Below the pieces are notes generated by a model. That model worked only from the letters and a program-made list of their open reading frames with translations, was not told where the DNA came from and made no database searches. The translations under genes were made by a program, and so were the position numbers. From Poecilobothrus nobilitatus (Eukaryota; Arthropoda; Insecta; Diptera; Dolichopodidae), in NCBI GenBank assembly GCA_947095535.1, contig OX352772.1, forward strand, positions 52,409,445 through 52,473,444: 64,000 nt of DNA. The letters run 5' to 3'. This document shows positions 48,541 to 59,639 of the stretch, piece after piece. Position 1 is the first letter of the stretch, and each line of letters begins with the position of its first letter.

Positions 48541-48767
48541 GTGTTTCATAATAATTCAAATACGGATTAGTGAAAATAATGATTTAGTTTTTAAAAGTCT
48601 CGATTACTTCTCTATGCTTGTACAAGTATCCTATAAGGGTTCTGGAAATCGTGGAAAAAATATTGAAAACCAATTGAAGCAAGTACAAAGTGCCAATTTC
48701 CTATATTCACATATTTGACATGTTATTTTTAAATTAAAAAAAATAAAAAACAAAAGGTTTAAATCGG

Positions 48768-48910
48768 GTCAGGTACGAAATCTCAATAATTTTATTCTTG
48801 TATTTTGAAATCTCCCTTATTTAAAATCTGGCATTTTTAAGATCTCACTTTTTAAAATATCATTTTTTTTTAAATCTGACTTTATTAAAATCTCGCATTT
48901 TAAAATCTCC
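48768..48910. repeat. TTTTAAAATCTCGC minisatellite, short array
   Basis: Seven or eight degenerate copies of a 15-17 bp motif with AAATCT at its centre (for example AAAATCTGGCATTTT, AAAATCTCGCATTTT). The same motif occurs at 10.86, 12.95 and 62.1 kb. Confidence 0.65.
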
Positions 48911-49250
48911 ATCACCACCACGTGGCCAATAAGAGAATATACGCATAGTCATATACATTTTTAGGGATATAAAAATGATTAAAGAAAACTATTAAAATTA
49001 CTATAGTAAACTACCACATGCGGTTTTTTGTTTTATTCAGATCTCTTAAACAATAATTTAATAAAGGTATAACATTTATTAAACTCATATAAGTGAAACT
49101 ATGATAATTTTGTTGTGGGAACAACAGTGTTTAATATCATTTTATACATATTCAATTAGTTCATTTAGTATTAAGTGTTGGGGTGTCCATATAATTTATA
49201 TCAACAAAAATAATCTATTAGAAACTTTAAAATTAACTTATAACTCATTG
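48911..49250. other. AT-rich stretch without gene
   Basis: Nothing recognised. Confidence 0.5.
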
Positions 49251-49253
49251 ACT

Positions 49254-49850
49254 TATTCTTACTGACTAAACCCACCCTCCCTTCCCCCATATAATGGGAT
49301 GAAACACTTACCTGCGAACGCAGTATATTGGCTAGGGAGTACGAATAGGAAAGGATAGGGAACGGAAACATTGAATTGGGAGTGGGAGTGTAGGGAAACA
49401 ATGAATCCGCCTATTATTATTACTATTTTGCTAACAGTGACTATAGCAGTAACTATATATATTACAACATGTAGTAGTATATAACATCTTACTACATGAG
49501 GTAATTATTGAAGGCAACCCCCACTGTCACTGTAGCGGCTATTATTGGTATTAGTATTCTTATTAATATTATTATTTTACTACAGAATCAGGGCCATCAG
49601 TGGATTACAACGTGGAGCAGTATATAACACCTTACTTGCATGATATAACCAAAGATAGCTCCACTGTAGCAGCTATTATTATTATAACTATTATTGTTAT
49701 TATTATTATTATTATAATTATTGTTATTATTACTATTATTATTATTATTACTATTATTATTACTATTATTATTATTACTATTATTATTAATATTATTATT
49801 GTTATTATTACTACTATTAATTATACGATATACATTATTACGATATAAAA
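49254..49850 (+). repeat. TTGGC-family dispersed repeat, copy 4 (longest)
   Basis: Starts TTCTTACTGACTAAACCCAC, has CATATAATGGGATGAAACAC, CTGCGAACGCAGTATATTGG and GGGAGTGGGAGTGTAGGGAA, then two partly repeated segments with ACTATTTTGCTAACAGTGAC and TATATAACACCTTACTTGCA, and ends ATTATTACGATATAAAA. A long ATT microsatellite sits inside. Confidence 0.75.
49674..49825. repeat. (ATT)n microsatellite
   Basis: About 150 bp of ATT/ATC/ATA trinucleotides; it explains the asparagine-rich and isoleucine-rich reading frames on the two strands, which are not genes. Confidence 0.95.
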
Positions 49851-49859
49851 GTACTATAT

Positions 49860-49948
49860 ATTTTTTTTTATTTATGACCTGACCGGGGTTTGAACCCAAA
49901 ACTCTTCGATTGAAAGGTTGGCGACTTAACCACTGCGCCATGAGTCAG
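49860..49948 (-). mobile_element. SINE-2, best copy
   Basis: On the minus strand: TGACTCATGGCGCAGTGGTT (A box), CTTTCAATCGAAGAG, TTGGGTTCAAACCCCGGTCA (B box), then an A-rich tail (T-run 49,860-49,869). It looks like a tRNA head joined directly to a tail. The anticodon stem does not pair and acceptor ends do not match, so it is not a working tRNA. Confidence 0.75.
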
Positions 49949-50408
49949 AAAATGAACTAATAAAGTAGAATGTCAACCAACGGTTTTTAAAAGCGCACGT
50001 TTCCAAAAGACAATACAAACTGTTTAGAATTGTGACTTGCACCAAAATTTGAAAATTTTCATTACATATCATATAATAAAAAAAAATGTTAAAAATAAAG
50101 AAACACTTTCTTTAATTTGAAGGGAACTCTACATAATTAAAAAAAACCATTAACACTTGTAAAATTATAAAGTTGAAGCTTTAATTTTTGCTTTTTATTT
50201 TGAAAAAATTCGTACAGATGTTTAAGTTAAGTTAAGTTAAGTGTCTCAAAGTAACACAATTTCAAATATTGAGCCATAATAGCTCATAAACAGTGGGTGT
50301 AACAAAATTTTCTGAGGAACTTATACTAATTCAAAAAGTTCTTTCTTATCTTAAAATTTTAAGGTTCTATATAAAAACGTGCCGGAGTTATGAAGGAAGA
50401 AAAATCTT

Positions 50409-50417
50409 GTAAAATTT
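50409..50417. repeat. SINE-1 target-site duplication, left
   Basis: GTAAAATTT, repeated at 50,580-50,588. Confidence 0.85.
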
Positions 50418-50579
50418 TTTGTTTTTTAGTGCATTTCTCTGCCACATAAATGTTAACAGGAAATTACACAGTCTTTCTTTTCAGGCATGGCTGTAAATGT
50501 CGTAAGGGGGAATAACTCTTACGACGTGTTGGATTCGAACTCATTTTATCGCTCTTACCCACTAGGCGACCGAGACCCC
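50418..50579 (-). mobile_element. SINE-1 copy 5, inserted in CCGT repeat
   Basis: The minus strand reads GGGGTCTCGGTCGCCTAGTG, AGTTCGAATCC, CGTAAGAGTTATTCCCCC, TTACGACATTTACAGCCATG and an A-rich tail. Flanked by a 9-bp duplication GTAAAATTT, the signature of LINE-mediated insertion. Shorter than the other copies because about 30 bp is missing between the A and B boxes. Confidence 0.9.
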
Positions 50580-50588
50580 GTAAAATTT
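50580..50588. repeat. SINE-1 target-site duplication, right
   Basis: GTAAAATTT. Confidence 0.85.
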
Positions 50589-50640
50589 GGCTTTCACATA
50601 ACCAAATTTTATACATATATCATATTCAAATCAAAAAAGA

Positions 50641-51105
50641 TATATGTACGTTTTACAGGCAAAAATAATAATAATAAAACTTTTCCTTTTATTCAAAAAT
50701 TTCCGAGGAATTCCCAATTTATTCCAAAAGCTTTTCATTCTGAGGTATTTACATCAAAACCTTAAATATGAAATTTCAAAAACGCCCGCTCGCTCGATCG
50801 AAAAAAATAATAAAAATTTTTCTGTTATTCCAAAATTTCCGAGGAATCCCCGATTTCTTCCAAAAGCTTTTCATTCTGAGATATTTGCGTTAAAAGCTTA
50901 AATATGACATTTCCCGCCCGCTCGCTCGTTTACTGCACACGTGCCCACAGAGGTACCCAACACACACACGGATAGACAATACGCTAAAACTACTTGTTTC
51001 TACGCACCGGATTAATGTTTATTTGCAAAAATCTTAGATATAAAATTTTGGTATGAAAACAATACCTACTTTATATATTCATGAATGCGGTCGGTAAATA
51101 GAAGA
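50641..51105. repeat. local duplication of about 120 bp
   Basis: ATTCCAAAAGCTTTTCATTC and the surrounding text (TTCCGAGGAAT ... CCCGCTCGCTCG) occur twice, near 50,690-50,795 and 50,815-50,932. This region has CGCTCG runs, unusual for the window. No gene is recognised; the two overlapping frames at 50,487-50,901 derive from the SINE and this duplication. Confidence 0.7.
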
Positions 51106-51109
51106 AGAT

Positions 51110-51405
51110 AGTAAATAGAATTACTACTGCATGTTATAACTGTTGTAACGGCTATAGTCACTTTTAGCAAAGTAGTAAAAATAATAGGCGGATTCATTGT
51201 TTCCTTACAGTCCCACTCCCAATCCAATGTTTTGGTATCCATTTCCTATCCCCACTCCCTAGCCAATATACTGCGTTTGCAGGTAAGGGTTTCATCCCAT
51301 TATATTGGCTAAAGGGGGAGGTGGGTTTAGTCAGTAAGAATCTGACACTACCAAGGGGAAAATTCTTGGTGTCTTTGGAATATTCCCACCTTCCTTAGGA
51401 AAAAA
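51110..51405 (-). repeat. TTGGC-family dispersed repeat, copy 5
   Basis: Cleanest copy on the minus strand: CACCAAGAATTTTCCCCTTG, AGCCAATATAATGGGATGAA, CTGCAAACGCAGTATATTGG and CTAGGGAGTGGGGATAGG, ending beyond AGTGACTATAGCCGTTACAA. Confidence 0.8.
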
Positions 51406-52320
51406 AAAAAAATTTATTCATGTATTTTGAAAAAAATTATCGTCAATATGTATAGTATAATTTATGGACTAGAGATATTAATATAGGCTAAAGATTTCAA
51501 AATAGTTTTAGTTCCAAAAAGTTCCAGGTTCTAAAAGAGTTGAAGCTACCTAATATAAAATTAAGAGGAATCATTAGTTTGATGCACTTAAAGATATTTA
51601 AAATATTGTCAGTTTAATTAAATCAGAGGCTGTATTGACAAATAAATTTGTGTCAAACGACAGATAGACGATATAAAAATAAATTTAATTATTCTGAATA
51701 GTAACGATTTATAGTTTGTAGATGAAAAAATTTATTAAAAAACGTTCTGTGCCCTGATAGAAGCTAGTATATTCATACTGAAATCTTACTCAAGTTTTAT
51801 TTATTAATTTTATAATTATTATTATTATTTCAATTTCTTTTATCTATATACTTACATATATATACATTAAGTTGAAGGTAACTAAGTGATATACAAATCC
51901 TTAAAATGCGTATCTTATCATTCTAATATGATACTATATATCATTTGTGTGTTTAACAATCCTATTTATTTAATCATATATTCACAAAAGAAAAAAAAAA
52001 AGATTTTGTGTAACAGGTGGATTTATGATTGTTAAAAGTTTTATGGAAAAGTAGGAGTTGTAAAAACTTTATAATGATATCGAATCAAAATGAAATTTCA
52101 TATTTGAAATCTTTGCTTCACGATTTCAGATTCAAATGTATATAAAAACTTGATAAATTCTGACTTTTTCAATCATATTTTTTCAAGCCCGAATTGTATA
52201 CAGTGGGCAGAAAGAAGATGACGCGCTAAGATTTAACTACTATTCGTAAATGAATTTAAATTAATGGCAAAAATATTTTAAAACATATTAATGCATTAGC
52301 AATAGTTTTAATTTCTTTTT
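51406..52320. other. AT-rich stretch without gene
   Basis: Nothing recognised. Confidence 0.5.
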
Positions 52321-52327
52321 TTATACA

Positions 52328-52433
52328 GCCATTGGTGCAGTGGTTGACGCACCGCTTCTCATTCATAAGGGAATGAGAGGTCTCGGGTTCTATACCAGTC
52401 TGGGTACAATAATTATAATATAAAAAAAAAAAT
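52328..52433 (+). mobile_element. tRNA-like SINE (SINE-2-like), third type
   Basis: GCCATTGGTGCAGTGGTTGA (A box), a pairing CTTCTCATTC ... GAATGAGAGG arm, TCGGGTTCTATACCAG (B box, one base off) and an A-rich tail at 52,422-52,432. A tRNA pseudogene is possible, but the tail favours a retroposed copy. Confidence 0.6.
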
Positions 52434-54040
52434 ATATTCATATATCGCAATATATAAAAATACTTTATATATGATAATATCTCGTACACCCCACATTCCT
52501 ACCACATTCTTACTTAATTTATAAAAAGTCTCAATATTCTCAAATATCCAGAGATATTCGTGGCGTCTCTTTAAAACCGCCATTAATTCTTTTTATTCTT
52601 CTTATTAATTTAACATATCCAATATTCTTCAATTCCCCGAGGTTTTTTTGTTTTCCATTTTCTTTTCCATATTCCTATTCCATAAAATGTGTATATTATT
52701 CCTATTCCATAAAATGTGTGTATATATTATTAATGTTAGTGGCATTGAATGGCTGGCTAATGGAGTTTAGGTACACAATGAATCGCAGGACCTAGGTCTA
52801 AGGATAGTTATCTATTCCCCCTACCAAAAAACTACAACATTATATTTCGTAAAATTTTATTATTTGAGTACTCTGAAGAACGCAAGGTATAGTTAAAAGA
52901 TTTTCCTGGTGTTAAGGTTCCATTTTCTTTAGAGAAAATCTATCAAATATTATTTAGTATCAACAAACAAACAAAAAATGAAATTGATATCATATTGAGT
53001 TTTTTTTATATTCTTACACTTATTTGATTTTTGGTAAATATCTCTAACATTAAACACCCTATACATAATAATGTTATAGAGAGAACACATATGTATTAAA
53101 AATACTTCAATTTATAACTCAATAACAATGATTATAAACTTTTAAAATTTTGTTTTCTCTTTTTATTTTTCTAATAAGATTTATTTATTAAGCCAAGTGA
53201 ATTAAATGAACTAATGAGATGAGAAGAATTTTTCTTCAATTCATTTTATCCAATCTATTCATTTAAAGCCTATAAAATCCCACATATTAGGTTTGTTACC
53301 CTTTATAAAACCAAATAACAAAATATAAAAATAATAAAAAAAAAAAAAAACAAACTTTAGCTATGGATGATTACCATATGGATTACAATTTTCTTACCAA
53401 TGGTGTAGAAATTCCATCTTTGAACGTGATTGACTCTGAATGTTAATGCAAAGGTTAAATTAGAAAATTTCTTTTATTGTCTTTTTATTTGGTTATTTTT
53501 TGTTATTGTTTTTTTATATCATGCCTCTTTTCTTATTTAAATAAAATTCACAGGATATACATAAATTGTATATTTCAAATATAGTTGTATATAATATGTG
53601 ATATGTAATATAAACATGAACATATTTAAAGATATAGTGTGTGTAGTATGATCAACATCAAGTAAATCCTTAGACTCTTTTATAAATTAGTTTACCCAGA
53701 ATATATGTGATATTAAACCCACTTTATACCAATGGTAAGATGATGTTCAAGTAAATAAAAAATTTTTAGCATCTGTGCAAATTGTTAAAATATATATCTA
53801 TATATATATATATATATAAAATAGATTTTTTTTTTTTCATTTCATTTATTAGTGTTGGTGTTAGTTTTGTAGTCATGTACTTCAGATAATTTGATTAAGG
53901 ATAGAATAACAGAAATTCTTGAATAATTTGAATAATCTTGTGTCTTAATTTGTAGATAATGTGGGTGTTTTAATGTAGAAAAGAACATTTTCGTAGTACT
54001 TATAACGTATCTTTCTTCCTAAATATTCAATTTTATTTTG
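52434..54040. other. AT-rich stretch without gene
   Basis: Nothing firm. It holds a TA run at 53,797-53,818 and a tandem duplication of TATTCCTATTCCATAAAATGTG near 52,665-52,725. Confidence 0.5.
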
Positions 54041-54044
54041 TTTT

Positions 54045-54690
54045 TACGAGTGAAGATGGGAAGCATCGAAAGCCACCTAAGGAGATACACGATGTTCCTG
54101 TAACGTAGTGTTGGGCTTTAACCAACTAAACATCACCACCCTTTTAAACCAAACTTTAGGATGGGGCCTTTAATACAAAATGTATAGTTCTGGGAAAATA
54201 AGGATTAGGAAATTTGGGATTAAGGTGGATGGGTAAGAAAATTTGGAGGAGAACTTCGAAGAAAGATGTTAATGTTCTTCTTAAATCTTTTTATATCGTA
54301 CACATCTGAGTCACTAATTTTGGGAAACATATAAGATGGTATATGGTTCCAAATCCACAATGTGCGCATGACAAACGAATTTCCATAAGCTGCGTTACGC
54401 CATCTTGGAAGCTCTACAGCGTAGGGATGAGGATCTGTTGCACTCCTTGTTTTGCGCCGGAAAACTTTGAGTGGAAGCATTAATTGTTTAATTTCTTTAG
54501 AATAGGTGCCTACTCCTACGAAGTATCTATAAAATAAAGTCAATGACCAAACTCTACGGCGGTGGTTTAGTGGAGTGAGCGATGAGGTAACACTGGAATC
54601 ATTCATGAGACGAATAGCTCTATTTTTTTTCTTTATCGAGATATCCCAGCGCTGTTTGTTGTAAATGGTTTTAGAACTCGTGGATCAATT
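54045..54690 (-). mobile_element. LINE 3' end, copy 2 (ORF end plus 3' UTR)
   Basis: 5'-truncated non-LTR retrotransposon tail on the minus strand. Its coding part is at 54,220-54,660 and the rest to about 54,045 is the 3' end. Matches 5,568-6,235 over its length. Confidence 0.75.
54220..54660 (-). pseudogene. LINE reverse transcriptase C-terminal part
   Basis: The minus-strand frame 54,606-54,220 reads LTPLNHRRRVWSLTLFYRYF, then KVFRRKTRSATDPHPYAVEL, RNAAYGNSFVMRTLWIWNHI and FKKNINIFLRS. These are the conserved blocks behind the reverse-transcriptase domain in many animal non-LTR elements (known pattern: HRR...LFYRY ... HPY.VELPR..... SF..R...LWN.LP...F). Reading upstream gives RAIRLMNDSSVT before a break in an A-rich stretch near 54,625. 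The catalytic domain is absent, so the copy is inactive. Clade not settled; distinct from the jockey-like piece at 16.3 kb. Confidence 0.82.
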
Positions 54691-55770
54691 CTACATAGAT
54701 TAACCTTTTTACTTTTTTCGGTATCCTGCGCTTATCAGGAGGGAGGCTTATCTTGATGATCTAGTGATTTAAAACATCGTTTACTAATCGAGAGGGATTG
54801 AAGTTTCGCACAGATCACTAGTGTTATTGACCTCATCTATGTTTAAAGTGTACTGCGTAAACAGTATCTAGTGTTTACTGATTCGTTAGTTCAGATTTTT
54901 AGCTAAATTTTAGGATACAATGAATTTCTTTATTCATTCTGTTAAGATTAATTGTACATTATAGATATTTATAAACCATTATAGATTATATATTTTGGTT
55001 TTGTTTAAAAATGGTTTCAGTTAAACAAAAGGTTTCTGGAATTAGTAAAATAAAAACAAATTAGAACATAAATAAAGAGACTCTGAAGCAAATTTGAGAA
55101 TATCTAATTGAATTCTTTTCAAATTTTTGTTTCTAAATAGTTTTTTATAAGGTTGACAAATTAAAAAATAGGTTCAGCATAGACTGTCAAAAAGTATTAG
55201 ATCTTTCAGTTTCTCCAATAAACGATTAAAGTTAACCTAGAGGATATCTTAAGTAATTTAATTTTAATTTAGATAATTTTAATTTCAATTTGGATACATT
55301 TAATTCAATATTATTTTTGCATTAATTATAGTATTATGTTTAATACCAAGTGTTTTTTTTCCTTTTTTTTCGTTAAAAAATAATTTAATGGAGTTGAGGT
55401 TTAATGCACTAAAATGTTTCTTTATTTTTAATAGACAGTTGGATATTTATTATTACTATGTATTTTTATTTATTTTTTTTAAACTAATACTGCAGTATAA
55501 TAAAGGTTTTGTTTATCATCTGTATCATATCTTTGTTTAATCCTTTTATCTATTGCTGTGAACTTTTGGTCGTTAATTTTTTGAAGAGAGGTCACAAATG
55601 TTATTCTTCTTCGGGTTACATTATAAAATAAATAACTTTCCAAGCATTTTCTCACGTTTAATTTATGTGTTTTTAAAATTATATAAAAATTTAAAAATTA
55701 TTATTAGTTTTTTTATTATTATTTTAAAAGTTTGATTGTTATTTTAAAAATATAAGGTTTGAATATTGTT
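54691..55770. other. AT-rich stretch without gene
   Basis: Nothing recognised beyond a less AT-rich part near 54,700-54,900 that may be more LINE sequence. Confidence 0.45.
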
Positions 55771-55780
55771 ATTTATTGTT

Positions 55781-55971
55781 TGTTTTTTTTTGGTAGTGTA
55801 TTCCCCTGTCACATAAATATGACAAGAAAATTACACAGGCTTTTCTTTTCAGACGTGGCTGTAAATGTCGTAAGGGGGAATTATTCCTACGCCCTGTGTG
55901 GCATTCGAATCGACACTCCCTTTGTGTTTGCGTATTTCATGCGCTTTTACCTGCTAGGCCACCGAGGCCCC
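55781..55971 (-). mobile_element. SINE-1 copy 6
   Basis: Minus strand: GGGGCCTCGGTGGCCTAGCA, CATGAAATACGCAAACAC, GATTCGAATGCC, CGTAGGAATAATTCCCCCTT, TGTCATATTTATGTGACAGG and an A tail. Flanked by ATTTATTGTT (55,771-55,780) and ATTTACTGTT (55,973-55,982), a 10-bp duplication with one change. Confidence 0.88.
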
Positions 55972-55982
55972 AATTTACTGTT

Positions 55983-57335
55983 CAACACTATAAATAATTT
56001 GCTGATTTAGTTTATTTTTGTTCCGATTTCCTTTAAATCTAATTTTAGTATCAACTTAAATCAAAATTCTTTCTTTTTATAATTTTAAAGATATCTAAAG
56101 TATTTTTGTTTAAATGACCTTTATCAAGTGTGAACCCTTCGTCAAGTGTAAATCAAAAGGTCGTTTAGTTTAGCATACAATACAATACGATATAATATAC
56201 AATTTTCATCATTTTGTATTTTGAGTCAAAAGAGCAAACAACAAACATAAAAAAAAGGATGTGCTTTATATAATGTTGGTGTGATGTTTTTATTTTCTCA
56301 TTTTATTATCGATGGTTTAAAATAAAAAAAAAAAATAAGAAAAAAAAAAACAAAACAGGAGCAATTCTAACCTAATAGTAAAATGACAAAACAACCAAAG
56401 GGATATAATAGAAATACCTGATTTTATCAAATCCATTTATCCTGGTTGTTATCTATTTATTTATTTATTTATTTGTATACAATGTAAATTGTTTATCATA
56501 TATATATATATATATATATGTAAGGCAAAGGAAAATAATCAATGTATATGCAAATATAAATAGAAGAAAATGAACTTAGTTCTATTTAAGATTCACTTTA
56601 GAACAAAATTTTGTATGTAGTGAAATTATAAAATCGACCAATATAAAATGTGACATTTGTCATTTTAAGTACCACATGTACTTATCATTTACCATTTTAT
56701 GTAGAAGAGAAAAGAAAGAGACAAATGGCAAATTAAATTGCTCATTAGAATATTTGTTTTTCATAGAATTAAATAAATACTTAATTAAATTGTTACCGTT
56801 AGAAGAATAGCAGTTGCCTATTATTGATTTACTGAGAAATAATAATTTCAGTAAAAGATGCATATTGTATTCAAAAAAGGCTAAAGGGTGTAGAGTGTTA
56901 ATTATACATATACGTATATGTATTTATCTTCCAATTTTCCCCTTACATCCTATTTCCTTCCAAATCCTTTGCCCTTTATTCAGACTTACAATAATGTATA
57001 AAGAAATCCATTCCTAGTATTTGGATAGCTTTAAAAAAAAAAAACATGTTTGAGATCATCTGTATAATAATTTTTTTAAACATAATATTCGAAAGAGATA
57101 AAGCTAACTTAGAAATGGATGAGACCGACAACAATAAGTTAGATCCGAAATATTAAAAATAATAACTTGGAACACTATTACAAAACAAGTGTTTAAGTAA
57201 ACAAGAATAATTAAAGTGATTAAAAATCACTAAAAATATTATAACTACTAAAAATGAAATAAGATTTAGCAATTTCGTAATTAGCTAAAATTATATAATA
57301 ATTAAAAGTTGTATCGTATATTATTATATTCTTTT
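55983..57335. other. AT-rich stretch with TA microsatellite
   Basis: No gene. TA run at 56,498-56,519; A-runs near 56,320-56,355. Confidence 0.5.
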
Positions 57336-57339
57336 TCGA

Positions 57340-57900
57340 GACCATGCCAATTTGCCGAAGTCATTTTCTCAAAAAGACATTTCGTCTAATTCCATTTGAC
57401 AATAATTACTTTTAGCAAAATGTCACTTCATAAAAATACGTACTTTTAAGAAAAGAGACATTTTGCAAAAAGACTCTTAACAAAATAGTATTTAAACAAA
57501 AAAATTCTTTATTATTAAAATATTGGGCCAATCACTTATCACTACTCAAATAATCATTTTTTTGTTGATAAGTAAGTGATTTCTGCTAATCAAAACTTTA
57601 TTAAGTTATTATCAAATATGATTTTGGTGCAACAAAAACTTATTAAAAATAATAATAATTTGATTAGTGATAACTGGTTGATGCAATAGGACCCACATTC
57701 TATAAAAAAGTTCTTTACAAAATCAACGTTATAAGCTCTTTGCAGAATATATATAGGTAATATTTATAAAATATATAGTTTATCAATGTTCTTTTTACGA
57801 AATGTGCCATTATGCCAAATAGAATGTAACAAAATATGCCTTTTGCCAAAAGATAATAAGTAAAATGACGTTTTGCAATTTTTTAATTCGGCTAACTGTA
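57340..57900. repeat. ACATTTTGC-array repeat with nested MITE
   Basis: Both flanks of the MITE carry degenerate arrays: on the left AAGACATTTCGTC, AAAATGTCACTT and GAGACATTTTGCAAAA; on the right ACGAAATGTGCC, AAAATATGCCTTTTGCC and AAATGACGTTTTGC. The ends GCCAATTTGCCGAA and TTAATTCGGC are partly inverted. It looks like one older repeat opened by the MITE. Confidence 0.5.
57525..57694. mobile_element. ACTTATCA foldback MITE, complete copy
   Basis: 170 bp with inverted ends: GGGCCAATCACTTATCACTA on the left and, on the reverse complement of the right, GGGTCCTATTGCATCAACCA then GTTATCACTAATCAAAT. The middle has AGTTATTATCAAATATG. Same family as 11,257 and 12,646. Confidence 0.65.
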
Positions 57901-58001
57901 CATAAACTATTTTTTTTTTTTTACATGATATTAGAAAACTAGGATAGATATTTTTTTTGTATTAATGAAACGTTCTCCAATTAGGATGAAGTGAAACGAA
58001 A

Positions 58002-58285
58002 ACTCAACCCAACGAAATAACTCCCAAAAAAAATTAAATAAAGCCCCAAAATTTGTATGTAATTTTGGGCTATATTTTTAATGAAGGATTTTATAACATA
58101 ATGAAATAAAATCCCAATAAATTTAATGAAATAAAAGCCCAAAAATTAGTATTGGGGATTTGTTTCACTTTTCTGAAATAGTAAAGCAATTGTTTTTTGG
58201 GGCCTCGAAATTTTGGGGTTTTATTTTCATTTTGTTTTTCAGTTTTATTTTATGTTTTATTTCATTTTATTTTTCAGTTTTATTT
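58002..58285. repeat. AAATAAAGCCCC repeat, second locus
   Basis: Repeats of GAAATAAAATCCC/AAATAAAGCCCC in one orientation on the left and TTTTGGGGTTTTATTT in the other on the right. The ends AACGAAATAACTC and TTATTTCGTTGGCC are inverted. Akin to 47,829-48,451. Confidence 0.5.
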
Positions 58286-59639
58286 CGTTGGCCGTTACTT
58301 CGCAGAGCTCAATTGTACACATTCAATCACAAAATCAATTCAAATTTTTATGGCAGAATTAATTTATTAATCAGTATGTAGTGAAAGAATTAAATAAATT
58401 TTTTTTTAATATGTTTGGCAGGGTAGTTGGGGATTTCAATGACTATTAAGATTCAAGACATGTTATGTTCGAATTTTATATTTTTCACTTTATGTTATAA
58501 ATTAAACGGTAAGTTAATAATCTAGAGTAATCTTTGGCAGGTTTTTAGTCAAAAAAAAAAAAAACAATAGGTACTTCTTTTCGTTTTTACTTTTAAAATT
58601 ATTCTTCATGACAGATTAACAAACTTTTTGCTATTGTTTGATAATAGTTACGTGTTACTTACCATATCCTTTACAATTTCTTTTAGCATATCCTAGACAA
58701 TTTAATGAGAAATCTAATCTAAGATTGAAATTAATTGAAATGTCGTGATATGGTTAGTGTTGAGTTTTTGTAATTTTTCAATATTTTTTTATTTATTGTT
58801 TTTAACGATTTAATAATATGATATTAGATACATATTAAAAAAAATTTTTTTTTTTGATATAGAGCCAGATTTTGCTGTTGAATTGGAAAATAAACATTTA
58901 AACTTACTTTAAAAAATTATATTCTAATCTTTTTTTTTTGTTGAAATCTACTTCAGGTGGTTTATTCAAGCCAAAAAACGCATTTACAATCGATTTATCT
59001 ATCTTTGTACATATCAAAGTGATTATATAGTCTGGGCAGTTGGGGTTTGATTTTTCTTCTCTTATATGTTGTCAATGAACTTTTTAAAATTTTTTTCCAA
59101 AAATTTGAAGGTTGAATTTAAATTAAATTTGATTTAAGTTTGAAACATCGTATAGAAAAATTGTCAATTTTTTTTTACCTTTACATTTTAAAAAATGTTT
59201 TCTAATGGCTTTTATGTAAGAGTTTGATAAGTTTGATAAGCTTTAAAAATAACATGTATACATTTTTAAAATAAAATAAATTATCGAATTTAATATAATG
59301 ATGTCTGTAGGATTTTTTATTTTGTATGTAAATCACAATAACTGAATCTTTTTAAATATACCTATATATAAAGTTAAAAGACTTTATGGCAACATAAGAT
59401 TCAATATTAAAATATATAAATACTTTAGAAATTTGAATGGAGTTCTAATGGAGTTTTAAATTGTTTAAAGATCTCAACACGAAGAAAGTTAGCAAACTAT
59501 TTTCTTGGGTCTTTATCAATATGTAGGAAATTATAACTTTTGAGTGACAAAAAAAATATTTTATCAAATTTTGAGATCGAATTTTTCTGAGCTATCAATT
59601 AAAATTTTATATTCGAATAATTTTTTTTAATAAATAATA
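58286..59639. other. AT-rich stretch without gene
   Basis: Nothing recognised. Confidence 0.5.

Larger units (their letters stand above)
49958..50640 (-). mobile_element. CCGT-family fragment, interrupted by SINE-1
   Basis: GTAGAATGTCAACCAACGGT and AAAAGCGCACGTTTCC match the end of the copy at 6,361. It runs to GTGCCGGAGTTATGAAGGAA, is broken by the SINE at 50,418-50,579, and resumes GTAAAATTTGGCTTTCACATAACC. A 12-bp GTTAA triplication sits near 50,225. Confidence 0.75.

Noticed and set aside
49597..49941. Asparagine-rich 114-residue minus-strand frame starting MAQWLSRQPFN
   Set aside because: It reads through the SINE-2 head and the ATT microsatellite; the asparagine run is simply the repeat translated.
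50487..50901. Two overlapping plus-strand frames of 85-92 residues
   Set aside because: The first starts inside SINE-1, and both run through the local 120-bp duplication; no known protein similarity.
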